From contig CALKWN010000065.1 in assembly GCA_938004185.1 (NCBI GenBank), forward strand, positions 1-64,000: DNA of 64,000 bases, given 5' to 3'. Below the pieces are notes generated by a model. It saw only the letters and a list, made by a program, of their open reading frames with translations. It ran no database searches and was not told where the DNA came from. This document shows positions 32,939-42,220 of this stretch, in pieces. Each line of letters opens with the position of its first letter. The stretch's first letter is position 1. The stretch is from an uncultured candidate division WWE3 bacterium (GTDB lineage: Bacteria > Patescibacteriota > WWE3 > UBA101185 > UBA10185). Made by a program: the position numbers and the translations under genes.

Positions 32939-35713
32939 ATGGTTTGTTTAAGAAGATTTTGCCAATCGTTACTTTTGACCTTGCTAATTATAACTATCCC
33001 GGTTGTCTTGTCTGGAAAAATTTACGCCGTGGGTGCTGATTGTAGCGATGGGTGCGACGATTACATCCCACTGTACGGCTATGAGGATTATTGCCAATAC
33101 GGTACTTATTGCTGTACGGGGGGTGGTTGCCCGTCTTTCAACTGTAGTACTGCAGGTTATGTAGCAACAGTCTGCTCAAATACTTGGGTTTGTTGTCTAC
33201 CAGGATATGAATGTACCAGCTACTGTCATACCGAGCCCGGGTATTCGATATTCTGGGGGACATGTGATCCGTGCGGAACCTCCGGAGGAGGAGGCGGTAG
33301 TACCACTACTTACGGTACCGTTATCGGTCGCGTTGTATCCGACTTGAATTTTGACGGTGGTACAACAACCAACGAAATGTGGGCAAACAATGCATCCACT
33401 TGTGCAGGTTTAAAAAGTGACACGCTTGGCTTTTCATATAATAGTAGTAACGTTCTGAAAGAGTGGTCTTGCAACCCAGGTGCTTATTATAGAACAAACC
33501 AAATAGTAACCGGGTCGGGTAGATCCATACAACTAACCGGAGTACCTACGTCACTTGGTTACGACTGTTCTCGCACGAACTGGTCATACACAAACACAGC
33601 GAACTCAACATACAACAGGTCAGGTACCGGTTGCACCGCTTCCGACCTGACTATCACAGAAAACGAAACCCAACACCTATGGTTTTACATGACACCAAAT
33701 AGACCTCCCGTTTTAAACCTAAACAGCCCGATTAACTTCACATCCAGCACAGTCTATCCAAGTAAAGTAGCGGTTACGCAGTACGAATCTGGAGGTTATA
33801 TGCGTATCACGGCGACCTCCGATGTCGGAACCACCACATATTATACCGACGGTATATATTTCAATGCTTACGGTAGTATTTGTGATGGAGTTTACCCCCA
33901 GGTTCAGCTTTACGGTTGGAGAAGAGATACCGGCGAACGCCAAGCTATAGGGAGTCCGTTTTATGTAACCGGCACTTCCAGTGGTTATTGGTTATGGGTT
34001 GGATCGGATGCCTACCTGTTTTTTGACCTCCAGTTTTTAAACGATGCAACAAATGCCTCCGGCCAAGACAGAAATCTTTTTGTCAGCTCAGTATCATTTC
34101 TCCAGGACCCTTGGGGATGGGGAACAATTTATTCTGCGGACTCTCACGACGCCAGCAAGGTTCTTTTTGACAGAGGAGATCCTGATGACGGTTACGACAC
34201 CAGAGATCCTGTGGTTGTTACGAACGCGAGCGGAACGTTTGCTGGAATGTACTGGGGCGGTGCTATTAGATATCCTTTCCCCTGGACCTCACCGGGTAAC
34301 CCGGCCACAGGCGGGAGAATAACGGTTACGGCAAGAGACAATTTCGGAGCTACTGCCACCGGACAGATACTTCTAAATCCTGTTTTCAGAAGAGTGTTCG
34401 GCTATGTTTGGACCATTCCATACGCGAGTCTTTCTACATTAAATTGTGTTCCGGATCCGGCCCAGAAACTTACGGATTACCCGGGTGCGAGTGTGAGGGT
34501 TATTCACGAGCCTTACTACACGACAACAACCGGCCCAGTCACATCCACCGGAGATTATAGTGTTTCAAATATATTCGGGGCAATCACCGATGTTTATCTT
34601 GACGGAATAAACAATGCTTCGGCGCCCTTTTACAGATTAGTTTGTCGTAACGATGTTGAACTTTCAGGCCAGGAATTTCGCACTAATTTTTACGAGTATT
34701 ACAACAAGACGGTTGACCAGGAATTGAATTTGGGTTTACAGGAAATTGAAGCCAGGAGATGGATCGCAGCTTATGGGAGCAATATTTCAGCAAATGACAT
34801 AAATTTGCAGTTACCTCCATTGCCTCCGGTGAGGTTGCCCTCGATAGTTACTACTTCTACGTGTGGGCAGACAGCTTATTGTTCAAGTCTTCCTTCTCCT
34901 GCTTTTAGTTACTACACACTTGGTTACCCATCATCGCCCACAGGTTCTCAGGTTTTTATTAATACCGGACAATCGGTGAGTGAAGTCGGGCCTGCGGAAT
35001 TACAATACCTCACATTATCCGGAAAAACTGCCACCGCTTTAGGAGATGATTACAGAAAGGATTATGAGGATTATCTCAGATCCAATATACGCACGATGGT
35101 AAATAACACAGTTGCCGCTTATATGACAGGTGAGATTGACGGTTATAGTCACAGCACATTGCCAACCACGCTCCCTACATCTATGGGCAAGAGTAGCATA
35201 GTATTATTCAACGGCGAGTCCATTACCAACGGTTACAATTACACTGTAACTGTCCCGGGGAGTGTCGCATTCCTAGTTGTTCCCAAAAACGGCGACTTAC
35301 CCTTAAAAATAAATTCAATATCTGTTACAGGTACCGGTAGGTTGCTGATTATTACAGACAGGGATGTTGAAATAGGGGAGGATGTTGTCGGATATACCAC
35401 AAATCCGAATCTATCGACGGTTACACCCCAAGTCAGAGCTGCAATACTTACAACCGGTAATATAACGATTAAATCTTATCAGGGTAATGAGTTTTCAACA
35501 GGTACTATAATTCTTGAAGGACCGGTTATAGCCGGGAGAGACGTAGTTATTGAAAGAGATTTTTCAGCCATTGTGAATGAAGTAAGACCTGTGATGCTGG
35601 TTAAATACAACCCACTGTACATAACTCAGCTAAATAATCTGTCTGCGGCCAACACTATTCCTGAAGTTCTAAAACCTTTATTTGAATTTAGTTTTACAAG
35701 TAAGGAGTATTAA
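32939..35713 (+). CDS. Large secreted surface protein, probable adhesin
   Basis: 924 residues. A signal peptide ends near residue 30. A Cys-rich region follows (about 33-115, some 18 Cys), then a Gly/Ser linker and beta-rich domains. The C-terminal 200 or so residues have short strands such as LLIITDRDVEIGEDV and GPVIAGRDVVIERDF. They resemble the C-terminus of the protein at 45983-47908 (LFVVSGDVEVRKNV, GVFIAGKFIFQRTL), so the two share a domain. The next gene, which overlaps by one base, is a pilin-like protein; a role at a pilus tip or surface is inferred. Confidence 0.75.
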   Translation: MVCLRRFCQSLLLTLLIITIPVVLSGKIYAVGADCSDGCDDYIPLYGYEDYCQYGTYCCTGGGCPSFNCSTAGYVATVCSNTWVCCLPGYECTSYCHTEPGYSIFWGTCDPCGTSGGGGGSTTTYGTVIGRVVSDLNFDGGTTTNEMWANNASTCAGLKSDTLGFSYNSSNVLKEWSCNPGAYYRTNQIVTGSGRSIQLTGVPTSLGYDCSRTNWSYTNTANSTYNRSGTGCTASDLTITENETQHLWFYMTPNRPPVLNLNSPINFTSSTVYPSKVAVTQYESGGYMRITATSDVGTTTYYTDGIYFNAYGSICDGVYPQVQLYGWRRDTGERQAIGSPFYVTGTSSGYWLWVGSDAYLFFDLQFLNDATNASGQDRNLFVSSVSFLQDPWGWGTIYSADSHDASKVLFDRGDPDDGYDTRDPVVVTNASGTFAGMYWGGAIRYPFPWTSPGNPATGGRITVTARDNFGATATGQILLNPVFRRVFGYVWTIPYASLSTLNCVPDPAQKLTDYPGASVRVIHEPYYTTTTGPVTSTGDYSVSNIFGAITDVYLDGINNASAPFYRLVCRNDVELSGQEFRTNFYEYYNKTVDQELNLGLQEIEARRWIAAYGSNISANDINLQLPPLPPVRLPSIVTTSTCGQTAYCSSLPSPAFSYYTLGYPSSPTGSQVFINTGQSVSEVGPAELQYLTLSGKTATALGDDYRKDYEDYLRSNIRTMVNNTVAAYMTGEIDGYSHSTLPTTLPTSMGKSSIVLFNGESITNGYNYTVTVPGSVAFLVVPKNGDLPLKINSISVTGTGRLLIITDRDVEIGEDVVGYTTNPNLSTVTPQVRAAILTTGNITIKSYQGNEFSTGTIILEGPVIAGRDVVIERDFSAIVNEVRPVMLVKYNPLYITQLNNLSAANTIPEVLKPLFEFSFTSKEY

Positions 35714-36615
35714 TGAAGCATTTTACGAAATCTATACATAGGAATAATGAAGGTCAGGCGTTACTCTTTGTGGTTGTGGCTTTAGCTATTTCTATGGTTG
35801 TGGGAGTTTCTATATCAACACGAACCCTGTCACTTAGCAGAAGGGTGGCTAATACTGATACCCATTCGAGAGTTTACTACTCAGCGGAGGCTGGTATTGA
35901 AAGGTTTGTAGACCTTTCTATGGATGATCTTATGGATATTTCGAGCGGTACGGATTGTGGTGAAAATACGGGTGCTGAACAAACCGACAACGGCGATTGC
36001 ATTTTTTATCTGGGCGACGATATCGAAACAAGTACGGAGGTTACAGTCGAGGCTGTTACTTATAACGAATCTGCGCCTTCAAACCACTACGCGGTGGAAG
36101 TTAAGAACGGAGCATTTGCCGGTATAAATCTTGGCGCGGGCTTAAACGGAAACTCGATTAGGGTATGCTGGAAAAGTTTGGAAGCGGCTCCGGCTGCCTT
36201 GTACTATTCACACTGGGATCCTAACGGCTTGAAAACAAAAAATATTTATTATCCTGCTACCGGTAATGTGGGGTTGGATGGAACGATAACAACAAACCTT
36301 ACAGCATCCAGCGCATCCGGCGCTATGGCAAGCTACTATACGTCGTGTATTACTCTAAGTACAACAGGACAAAACGCTTTTCTTAACGTTTCTCCTCTAG
36401 GGTCAGACGCAAAAATCGGTGTTTTCCCGGCCTCATCGGGTGCAGCAACTCTACCTCCTCAAGGATTTCGCATAATATCAAAGGCAAAACTTAGAAGCGA
36501 TGATACCAACCAAGTTCAGGTTACGAAAATCATCGAGGTGGTTAGATCTTACGATCGTGTACCGGGCTTTTTTGACGCCGCTCTATATGCACAAGGTAGC
36601 ATAATGGAAGACTAA
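35713..36615 (+). CDS. PilX/GspK-like pilin-related protein
   Basis: 300 residues. After a short basic N-terminus comes one hydrophobic helix (GQALLFVVVALAISMVVGV) and then RVYYSAEAGIERFV, the pattern of PilX and type II secretion minor subunits (YxAEAGIE). No standard prepilin cleavage site with Glu5 is clear. The rest is beta-rich with several Cys. It is coupled to the large surface protein, suggesting both are assembled at the same surface structure. No pilus assembly ATPase or PilC is in the window. Confidence 0.75.
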   Translation: MKHFTKSIHRNNEGQALLFVVVALAISMVVGVSISTRTLSLSRRVANTDTHSRVYYSAEAGIERFVDLSMDDLMDISSGTDCGENTGAEQTDNGDCIFYLGDDIETSTEVTVEAVTYNESAPSNHYAVEVKNGAFAGINLGAGLNGNSIRVCWKSLEAAPAALYYSHWDPNGLKTKNIYYPATGNVGLDGTITTNLTASSASGAMASYYTSCITLSTTGQNAFLNVSPLGSDAKIGVFPASSGAATLPPQGFRIISKAKLRSDDTNQVQVTKIIEVVRSYDRVPGFFDAALYAQGSIMED

Positions 36616-36690
36616 TCAACTAAGGCCGATCGACCCTGTGTAGGTATTAGAGCGAACCCATTGAAATCCCTAAAAACTTATGATACCTTT

Positions 36691-36862
36691 CTACTGCCTG
36701 TAGGTCCCTCCCTATAAAAGGGTACAGGTGAGGAACTGCACAACAAAGCAGTTTCAAAAGTAAAAGGGAATCCGCACGGCACCTCAGGTGCCCTTTACAT
36801 TAAACAGCGGTTTCCCAAAAAATATAAATTTAAGAAAAGGTTATTACAAACAGGAGAAATTT
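36691..36862 (+). promoter_or_regulatory. Structured leader of rpsB
   Basis: Three hairpins lie before rpsB: CCTGTA/TACAGG (36697-36702 with 36723-36728), AACTGC/GCAGTT (36734-36739 with 36748-36753) and GGCACC/GGTGCC (36778-36783 with 36787-36792). TTGAAA (36661-36666) with TACCTT (36684-36689) is a possible promoter. A ribosomal-protein autoregulatory leader is the likely meaning. Confidence 0.5.
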
Positions 36863-37816
36863 ATGACTAAACATAAAGTGCCTAAAATAGAAGAATTAAT
36901 TGAAGCCGGGGTTCATTTCGGACATCAGATCCGAAGATGGAATCCTAAAATGGAGCCTTACATATACACTGTAAGCAAAAATGTACATATTATTGATTTA
37001 GAGGACACCGAGCGTCTTTTAAAGGAAGCCTGCGAATTTTTGTATGAAAGGGCCGCCGAAGGCAAAAAAATAGTTTTTGTCGGAACTAAAAAGCAGTCCA
37101 AAGACATAGTAAAAGGTGAGGCTGTAAGATGCGGAGCTATGTATGTAAATGAAAGATGGATCGGAGGCACTGTCACTAATTTTCCTACAATAAAGAAAAA
37201 TCTGGACAAACTCATAAAGTATATTCGCGGAAAAGAAACCGGCGAATTTGAAATGTACACCAAAAAAGAAAGACTTCTCATAGATAGGGAAGTGGAGAAA
37301 ATGAATCTCGTTTACGGCGGTATCCTAAACCTGACCGAAATTCCGGACATAGTGTTCGTTATCGATCCCAGACGTGAAAAAACAGCAGTAAAAGAAGCAA
37401 AACTCGCAGGTATACCTGTTGTAGCGGTGGTTGACACTAACGCCGACCCGACAGGAATAGACTATATTATTCCCGGAAACGATGATGCAATAAAATCCGT
37501 TGCTTTGCTGGTTAGGACGGTTGCTGACGCCATCGAAGAGGGTTATAACGAATTTGACAGAAAGGGTAAAGCTCAGGAAAAGAAGGAGCAGAAAGAAAAA
37601 GAAGCTCAGGAAAAGAAAGAAGTTGTTGTTACGGCTACAGAGAGCCCTGTTGTCACCACAGATGTTGAGGAGCTAGAAGAAAAGCTGGTAGAAGCAGATG
37701 AGCCCAAAAAACCGGTCAAGATAGTTGAGGAAGAAAGTGAAGATGAGGTCGAAGTTGGTGATGATTCTAAAAAGGCCAAACCTGTAAAAAAGGAAAAGGC
37801 GAAAAAATCTAAGTAA
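36863..37816 (+). CDS. rpsB: Ribosomal protein S2
   Basis: 317 residues from ATG 36863, with AGGAG just upstream. An upstream in-frame GTG at 36788 lies inside the leader hairpins and is rejected. The core has GVHFGHQIRRWNPKMEPYI, FVGTKKQ and IVFVIDPRREKTAVKEA. Residues about 235-317 are a charged Lys/Glu/Val tail, longer than in most S2 proteins. S2 assembles late on the small subunit. The usual order rpsB-tsf is kept. Confidence 0.96.
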   Translation: MTKHKVPKIEELIEAGVHFGHQIRRWNPKMEPYIYTVSKNVHIIDLEDTERLLKEACEFLYERAAEGKKIVFVGTKKQSKDIVKGEAVRCGAMYVNERWIGGTVTNFPTIKKNLDKLIKYIRGKETGEFEMYTKKERLLIDREVEKMNLVYGGILNLTEIPDIVFVIDPRREKTAVKEAKLAGIPVVAVVDTNADPTGIDYIIPGNDDAIKSVALLVRTVADAIEEGYNEFDRKGKAQEKKEQKEKEAQEKKEVVVTATESPVVTTDVEELEEKLVEADEPKKPVKIVEEESEDEVEVGDDSKKAKPVKKEKAKKSK

Positions 37817-37836
37817 TTTTTATTAAGGAGAAAAAC

Positions 37837-38298
37837 ATGGAAATTAACATTAAAGATATAAAAATGCTGAGAGAGGAGACAGGAGCAGGTATTTTGGAGG
37901 TTAAACAGGCAATTGAAAACTCTTCGGGTGACGTTGAAAAAGCAAAAGAAGAGCTTATGAAAAAGGTAGGTGCAAAGGCCGCCAAAAAAGCTGATAGGGT
38001 TACAAAAGACGGTTTAATTTACGCTTATACACATCAGGGTGGAAAGGTAGCAACTCTTATATACCTGGCTTGCGAAACCGATTTTGTGGCAAAAACAGAA
38101 GATTTTCAGAAGCTCTGCAAGGAAATTGCTATGCAGGCGGCAACCGGTAATTACGAAAATACCGAGGAATTGCTTAATGACGAGTATATTAGGGATTCTT
38201 CAAAAAAGATTACCGACCTAATAAACGAACTCACCGCTAAAGTCGGCGAGAAGATCGAGTTGAAAAAATTCGTAAAATTTGCAGTCGGTGAAGAATAA
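37837..38298 (+). CDS. tsf: Elongation factor Ts (short form)
   Basis: 153 residues, against about 280 in E. coli. The N-terminal UBA-like part (MLREETGAGILEVKQAIE) and the core motif TDFVAKTEDFQ are present. The second subdomain is much reduced, as in other short EF-Ts proteins. It exchanges nucleotide on EF-Tu. A strong AAGGAG precedes it. pyrH, often next, is not here; frr follows directly. Confidence 0.95.
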   Translation: MEINIKDIKMLREETGAGILEVKQAIENSSGDVEKAKEELMKKVGAKAAKKADRVTKDGLIYAYTHQGGKVATLIYLACETDFVAKTEDFQKLCKEIAMQAATGNYENTEELLNDEYIRDSSKKITDLINELTAKVGEKIELKKFVKFAVGEE

Positions 38299-38332
38299 TA
38301 AGTCCGGTGTTTGTGATCAGGCAATTTCCTGA

Positions 38333-38338
38333 TATTAT
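38333..38338 (+). promoter_or_regulatory. -10 box of frr
   Basis: TATTAT ends 8 nt before ATG 38347, suggesting frr also has its own leaderless transcript. Confidence 0.4.
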
Positions 38339-38346
38339 TCTTCCAT

Positions 38347-38895
38347 ATGAATATTGCTGAATTAAAATCAAAACTTTCCAAAGTACAGGAGTTTTTACAG
38401 GGGGAGTTATCCCAAATAAGAACAGGCAGAGCATCCCCCGCGCTAATAGAAAACCTTCCGGTAGATGCTTATGGAGCAAAAATGACCGTGAAAGAGATAG
38501 GCTCTATAAATGTGCTCGACCCACAAAACCTTGTTGTTGTGCCTTGGGATAAAGGCCTTATAAAGTCTGTTGCCAAATCTTTACGCGAAAGCCAATCCGG
38601 CTTAAATCCGGTGGAAGAGAGCGACAGAATAAGAATTCCCGTACCCGCGCTGACCGAAGAAAGAAGAAAAGAACTATCAAAAATAATCGGTGTAAAAGTC
38701 GAAGAGGGTAAAAACTCCATCAGAAACATTAGGCAAGATGCTATGAAAGATATTGACAAAATGTTTTCCGACAAAGAAATCGGCGAGGATGATAAATTCA
38801 GAATGAGGGAAGAAACCGAAAAGATAGTTAAGGAATTTAGTGAGAGCCTTGACAAAACGGGTGATGACAAAAAATCCGAAATAATGACGGTTTAA
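38347..38895 (+). CDS. frr: Ribosome recycling factor
   Basis: 182 residues, normal length. Motifs are IRTGRASPALIENLPVDAYG at the start of domain II, and the domain I helices with IPVPALTEERRKEL and KNSIRNIRQDAM. It splits post-termination ribosomes with EF-G. It lies between tsf and rseP; no cdsA or uppS intervenes. Confidence 0.97.
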   Translation: MNIAELKSKLSKVQEFLQGELSQIRTGRASPALIENLPVDAYGAKMTVKEIGSINVLDPQNLVVVPWDKGLIKSVAKSLRESQSGLNPVEESDRIRIPVPALTEERRKELSKIIGVKVEEGKNSIRNIRQDAMKDIDKMFSDKEIGEDDKFRMREETEKIVKEFSESLDKTGDDKKSEIMTV

Positions 38896-38908
38896 TTAAA
38901 TTAATTTG

Positions 38909-40033
38909 ATGGCCCTACTTATTTTTATATTAATATTGTCCGTATTAGTGCTCATACACGAGTTGGGGCATTTCACGGCTGCTAAGATCAACGGTGTTAG
39001 GGTAGAGGAGTTTGGGTGGGGCCTTCCTCCGCGTATTTACGGCAAAAAGTTCGGTGAGACAATTTACTCCATAAATCTATTGCCATTCGGAGGTTTTGTA
39101 AAATTGACCGGAGAAGACTCTCCGGAAGAAAATGTTAAGGACCCGCATAATTTCGCAGCAAAAACTCCTATGCAAAGGATTGTAATTCTTACCGCGGGTG
39201 TTTTTATGAATGTTGTTTTGGCTGTTGTTGTTTTTTACTTTTTTATGTTTGCAAACGGTTTCAAAACTTTTCACATGCCTTTGCTGTTTGATTACAATTT
39301 TCGGTTCGGGCATACAGAGAGAATCGGCACTGTTATTTCGGGAATACAGCCGGGGCTTCCGGCAGAAGAGGCAGGAATTGCTTTAGGGGAGGCCGTAACT
39401 GAAATAAACGGAATAAAAGTCAACAGCGTTCCGGAATTTAAAAAAGTATTGGCAGACCAGCCCGAACATCCGGTAACACTTACGCTTTTAGATCTGAAAG
39501 ATACAACATACGCGAGTACGCGAAAGGTTGAAGTGGCGCCGGTGTTGTCTGAGGAAGACGGTTCCCCGGTCGTGGGTGTTTATCTCATGGATTCTGTTTC
39601 AATTTCCTATAACACTTTTGCTGAAAGAGCTTTATCCGGGTTTTACCATAGTTACAACATGTTAGGTTATTCATTGAGTACTTTAGGAAATATTTTTGCA
39701 ATTTCTTTTCAGACCAAGGACATGTCTTTAGTTTCAGACAGCGTATCAGGACCTGTAGGTATTTATCATTTGGTAGATATGGTTTTAGAATACGGCGGTC
39801 CCAATGCCTGGCTGACTTTACTCGATTACATGGCATTAATGTCACTGAGTCTCGCATTCATTAATCTAATGCCGTTTCCCGCTCTGGACGGAGGTAGAAT
39901 AGTATTCGTATTGTTCGAAGGTATTACCAAGAAGAAACCAAACCCCAAATTAGAGGCTGCATTCCACCAGGCGGGAATGCTAGTTCTTATATCTTTGCTT
40001 ATACTTGTAACGATAAGAGATATCGCAAGATAA
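38909..40033 (+). CDS. rseP: RseP-like M50 membrane metalloprotease with PDZ domain
   Basis: 374 residues from ATG 38909. The zinc motif HELGH is at 17-21 in the first helix. A PDZ-like region (IQPGLPAEEAGIALGEAVTEI) lies in the middle. NLMPFPALDGGR supplies the distal ligand. Site-2 proteases of this type cut anti-sigma factors or signal-peptide remnants; the target here is unknown. The neighbour order frr-rseP is common in bacteria. Confidence 0.93.
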   Translation: MALLIFILILSVLVLIHELGHFTAAKINGVRVEEFGWGLPPRIYGKKFGETIYSINLLPFGGFVKLTGEDSPEENVKDPHNFAAKTPMQRIVILTAGVFMNVVLAVVVFYFFMFANGFKTFHMPLLFDYNFRFGHTERIGTVISGIQPGLPAEEAGIALGEAVTEINGIKVNSVPEFKKVLADQPEHPVTLTLLDLKDTTYASTRKVEVAPVLSEEDGSPVVGVYLMDSVSISYNTFAERALSGFYHSYNMLGYSLSTLGNIFAISFQTKDMSLVSDSVSGPVGIYHLVDMVLEYGGPNAWLTLLDYMALMSLSLAFINLMPFPALDGGRIVFVLFEGITKKKPNPKLEAAFHQAGMLVLISLLILVTIRDIAR

Positions 40034-40176
40034 AAACCACCAGCCTATTTTGCACCGCTGTTGCAATAAAAAATTACTCACCTTTTTAGGGCTAAATTAA
40101 AGCGTATAACTAGTGTTGAATAATAGTCAAAAGTTGACATAGGTAATATACTAGAAATAAGGTCGCATTTTTGATA
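40034..40176. other. Intergenic region upstream of the rpsU leader
   Basis: No gene is seen. TTGACA at 40134-40139 is a -35-like element, but its -10 partner is unclear; TAGAAT near 40174 could be the -10 of the rpsU leader. Confidence 0.35.
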
Positions 40177-40354
40177 GAATCATGCGGCAATATTGCTACT
40201 AATAAATAGCAATGTGTTAACAAGATCACTTGAAGAGTGACAAAATTGTTAATAACTTAGTAAGTAGTTTATATTTTAAACACAACGTTTGGAGGTGCTA
40301 CATAAATAGCAGACCAGTAAAATAAGCACTAATTATTTACACCTGCTAATTAAA
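40177..40354 (+). promoter_or_regulatory. Structured leader of rpsU
   Basis: ATTGCTA (40192-40198) pairs with TAGCAAT (40207-40213). TTAACAA (40217-40223) pairs with TTGTTAA (40246-40252) around an inner TCACT/AGTGA stem. A third hairpin, GGTGCTA/TAGCAGACC (40294-40315), repeats the first one's core TGCTA-C...ATAAA-TAGCA. GGAGG at 40291-40295 runs into the third stem, 60 nt before the ATG. A likely S21 control element. Confidence 0.5.
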
Positions 40355-40546
40355 ATGACAAAAATAAAGATCAGAAACGGCGAATCTCTGGAACAGGCCT
40401 TAAGAAGGTTTAATAGAGAAGTGCAGAAATCCGGAATTCTCGACGAAGTAAAAGATAGGTCGCATTACAGAAAACCAAGTGAGTTAAAAAGACAAAAGTC
40501 AAAAGAACTTGAGAGAAAATTCAAGTACGAAAGGTTAAAAGGATGA
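40355..40546 (+). CDS. rpsU: Ribosomal protein S21
   Basis: 63 residues with the S21 start KIRNGESLEQALRRFNREV and a basic C-terminal helix. S21 sits near the 3' end of 16S rRNA and affects start-site choice. The stop overlaps the YqeY gene start by 4 nt. It is preceded by a long leader with repeated hairpins. Confidence 0.95.
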   Translation: MTKIKIRNGESLEQALRRFNREVQKSGILDEVKDRSHYRKPSELKRQKSKELERKFKYERLKG

Positions 40547-40881
40547 TTTACAACGATCTGAGAAAGATGGTTTTCGAGCTTCAAAAAAACGGAGACACCT
40601 TTAAACTGGGTGTGTTGAGATATTTTATTTCGCAGGTTCAGAACAAAGAGATCGAGTTGAGAGAACAGCAAAAAGAACTTACCGACGAGGACGTGTTTCG
40701 TGTAATAAAAAAGCAAATAAAAAACAGAAAAGAAACTCTCGAACTTTACAAAAAGGGAGGTAGAAACGACCTCGTTGAGAAAGACGAAAAGGAGCTGGCC
40801 ATTTACGAGGAATTTGCAAAACTATTTCCTTTTGAGCTCGAGTCGCCCGGAAATTTTCCTAACCGGAATCCAGCTAAATGA
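40543..40881 (+). CDS. yqeY: YqeY-like (GatB/YqeY domain) protein
   Basis: 112 residues, shorter than the 147-150 of typical YqeY. The helical core has NKEIELREQQKELTDEDVFRV in two parts and KNRKETLELYKKGGRNDLV, a clear YqeY signature. The C-terminal GatB-like tRNA-binding part is mostly missing. It follows rpsU with a 4-nt overlap, a common pairing. It overlaps ybeY by 4 nt. Function of YqeY is not settled. Confidence 0.85.
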   Translation: MIYNDLRKMVFELQKNGDTFKLGVLRYFISQVQNKEIELREQQKELTDEDVFRVIKKQIKNRKETLELYKKGGRNDLVEKDEKELAIYEEFAKLFPFELESPGNFPNRNPAK

Positions 40882-41234
40882 ACAAACTTCCACCCGATAT
40901 GCTTAAAATGGACAGTATTTACATTTCCGTTTCAATAAAAGACGATAGAGAAGTGCACGAGCTCAATAAAAAGTATTTGAACAGGGATTGCACTACAGAC
41001 GTCTTGTCCTTTCCAATAAATGAAAAACAACCCGACGGTACGTTTTATCTCGGAGATATTGTGGTAAATAAAGAACAGGCCGCAAGGCAGTCGGAAAAGT
41101 ACGGTAACTCGCATGAGCAGGAAATATCGGAATTGGTGGCTCATGGGGTTTTGCATTTATTAGGTATTCACCATGAGGATGATGACGAGAATTCTGTTCA
41201 CGGATTAAAAATTGAAAAGGACACCGATCAATGA
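40878..41234 (+). CDS. ybeY: rRNA maturation endonuclease YbeY
   Basis: 118 residues, shorter than the usual 150. The central LNKKYLNRDCTTDVLSFP is the family signature. The zinc motif is HGVLHLLGIHH, where the family usually has HGxLHLxGxDH; the Asp is replaced by His. It acts in 16S 3'-end processing and ribosome quality control. It lies in the rpsU-yqeY-ybeY-pth chain of overlapping genes. Confidence 0.9.
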   Translation: MNKLPPDMLKMDSIYISVSIKDDREVHELNKKYLNRDCTTDVLSFPINEKQPDGTFYLGDIVVNKEQAARQSEKYGNSHEQEISELVAHGVLHLLGIHHEDDDENSVHGLKIEKDTDQ

Positions 41235-41740
41235 AAATGATTGTAGGGTTGGGCAACCCGGGAGAAAAGTATTTAAATACCCGCCACAACGCCGGATTTA
41301 TAATACTGGACGAACTCGCTCTGTCTAAAGGTATGTTCTGGAAATCAGCTCCCAAACTAAAATCCTCGGTATGTTTGACAGATAATTTCATATTAGTTAA
41401 GCCACAGACTTATATGAACGAGTCGGGTAAGGCCGTAAGCTTAGTCAAGGAGTATTATAAAATCGACCTTGAAGATATTTGTATTGTTCACGACGATGTT
41501 GATATTTCAATTGGTCAAACAAAGCTACAAAAAGGTGCAGGCCATGCCGGACACAAAGGCGTGATAAGTACTATGGAAGCTTTGGGAACAAAAGACTTTA
41601 TGCGTTTTCGTGTCGGAATCGGCAGGCCCGACAGTGATTGTGGAGTTCCTGTAGATGATTATGTTTTACGGGATTTTAGCTTAGAAGAATTAGATATTAT
41701 AAAAAAACTTGGGGCTTCGCTTCTTGAAAATATTAATTGA
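41231..41740 (+). CDS. pth: Peptidyl-tRNA hydrolase
   Basis: 169 residues. Motifs are VGLGNPGEKYLNTRHNAGF with the catalytic His, then KPQTYMNESG and HDDVDISIG with the catalytic Asp, and GHKGVISTMEALG. It releases tRNA from dropped-off peptidyl-tRNA. The start overlaps ybeY by 4 nt. It is a little shorter than E. coli Pth at the C-terminus. Confidence 0.95.
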   Translation: MKMIVGLGNPGEKYLNTRHNAGFIILDELALSKGMFWKSAPKLKSSVCLTDNFILVKPQTYMNESGKAVSLVKEYYKIDLEDICIVHDDVDISIGQTKLQKGAGHAGHKGVISTMEALGTKDFMRFRVGIGRPDSDCGVPVDDYVLRDFSLEELDIIKKLGASLLENIN

Positions 41741-41781
41741 AACGAAACCCTGGTGTTGAATTTTTTACGGCATTTTTAGAA

Positions 41782-42078
41782 TTATCTTTTTATCGAAACC
41801 TCTTTGATCTGTGCGGATATTCTTTTCCAGATGCACGGATACTTTTCTTTTAATGTCTTTGCATCCAGTTTTATACACTCAGATCCAACCTTAATTTTGT
41901 CTTCCGGGCATCTTCCTTCGGCAGCTTCAAACGCGAGTTTGGATCGTTCAGCGCTGCCGATTGTGTTCCAAATTTGAGAGACATTGGTACACTTTCTTTT
42001 ACCTAACCCTGTTTTTCTGGGTAAGTGATTGCCGACAAGACCGTGAGGTCTATTTCCATTATTGCCGTTACTGCGCAT
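41782..42078 (-). CDS. Small basic protein of unknown function
   Basis: 98 residues with a good ribosome site (GGAGGG, 5 nt before the ATG). The N-terminal half is Asn/Gly/Arg-rich (MRSNGNNGNRPHG, PRKTGLGKRK) and the second half helical with three Cys. The high charge suggests nucleic acid contact, but I recognise no family. It stands alone on the minus strand between pth and dnaX. Confidence 0.6.
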   Translation of the reverse strand: MRSNGNNGNRPHGLVGNHLPRKTGLGKRKCTNVSQIWNTIGSAERSKLAFEAAEGRCPEDKIKVGSECIKLDAKTLKEKYPCIWKRISAQIKEVSIKR

Positions 42079-42220
42079 TTTTCCCTCCGTTCTACTTGGA
42101 TAAAATCTAATATGGCGCCATTATAACAAAAAATCCTTTTACATGCCCGTTAAGTCCGTGACCAACAAAAATAAACTGTCTTGCACTAACACACGTTGGT
42201 TGTATCCTACAGGGGTGATG

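Noticed and set aside
36788..36862. An upstream GTG start that would extend S2 by 25 residues
   Set aside because: The extension passes through the leader, and ATG 36863 has a good ribosome site and the normal S2 start.
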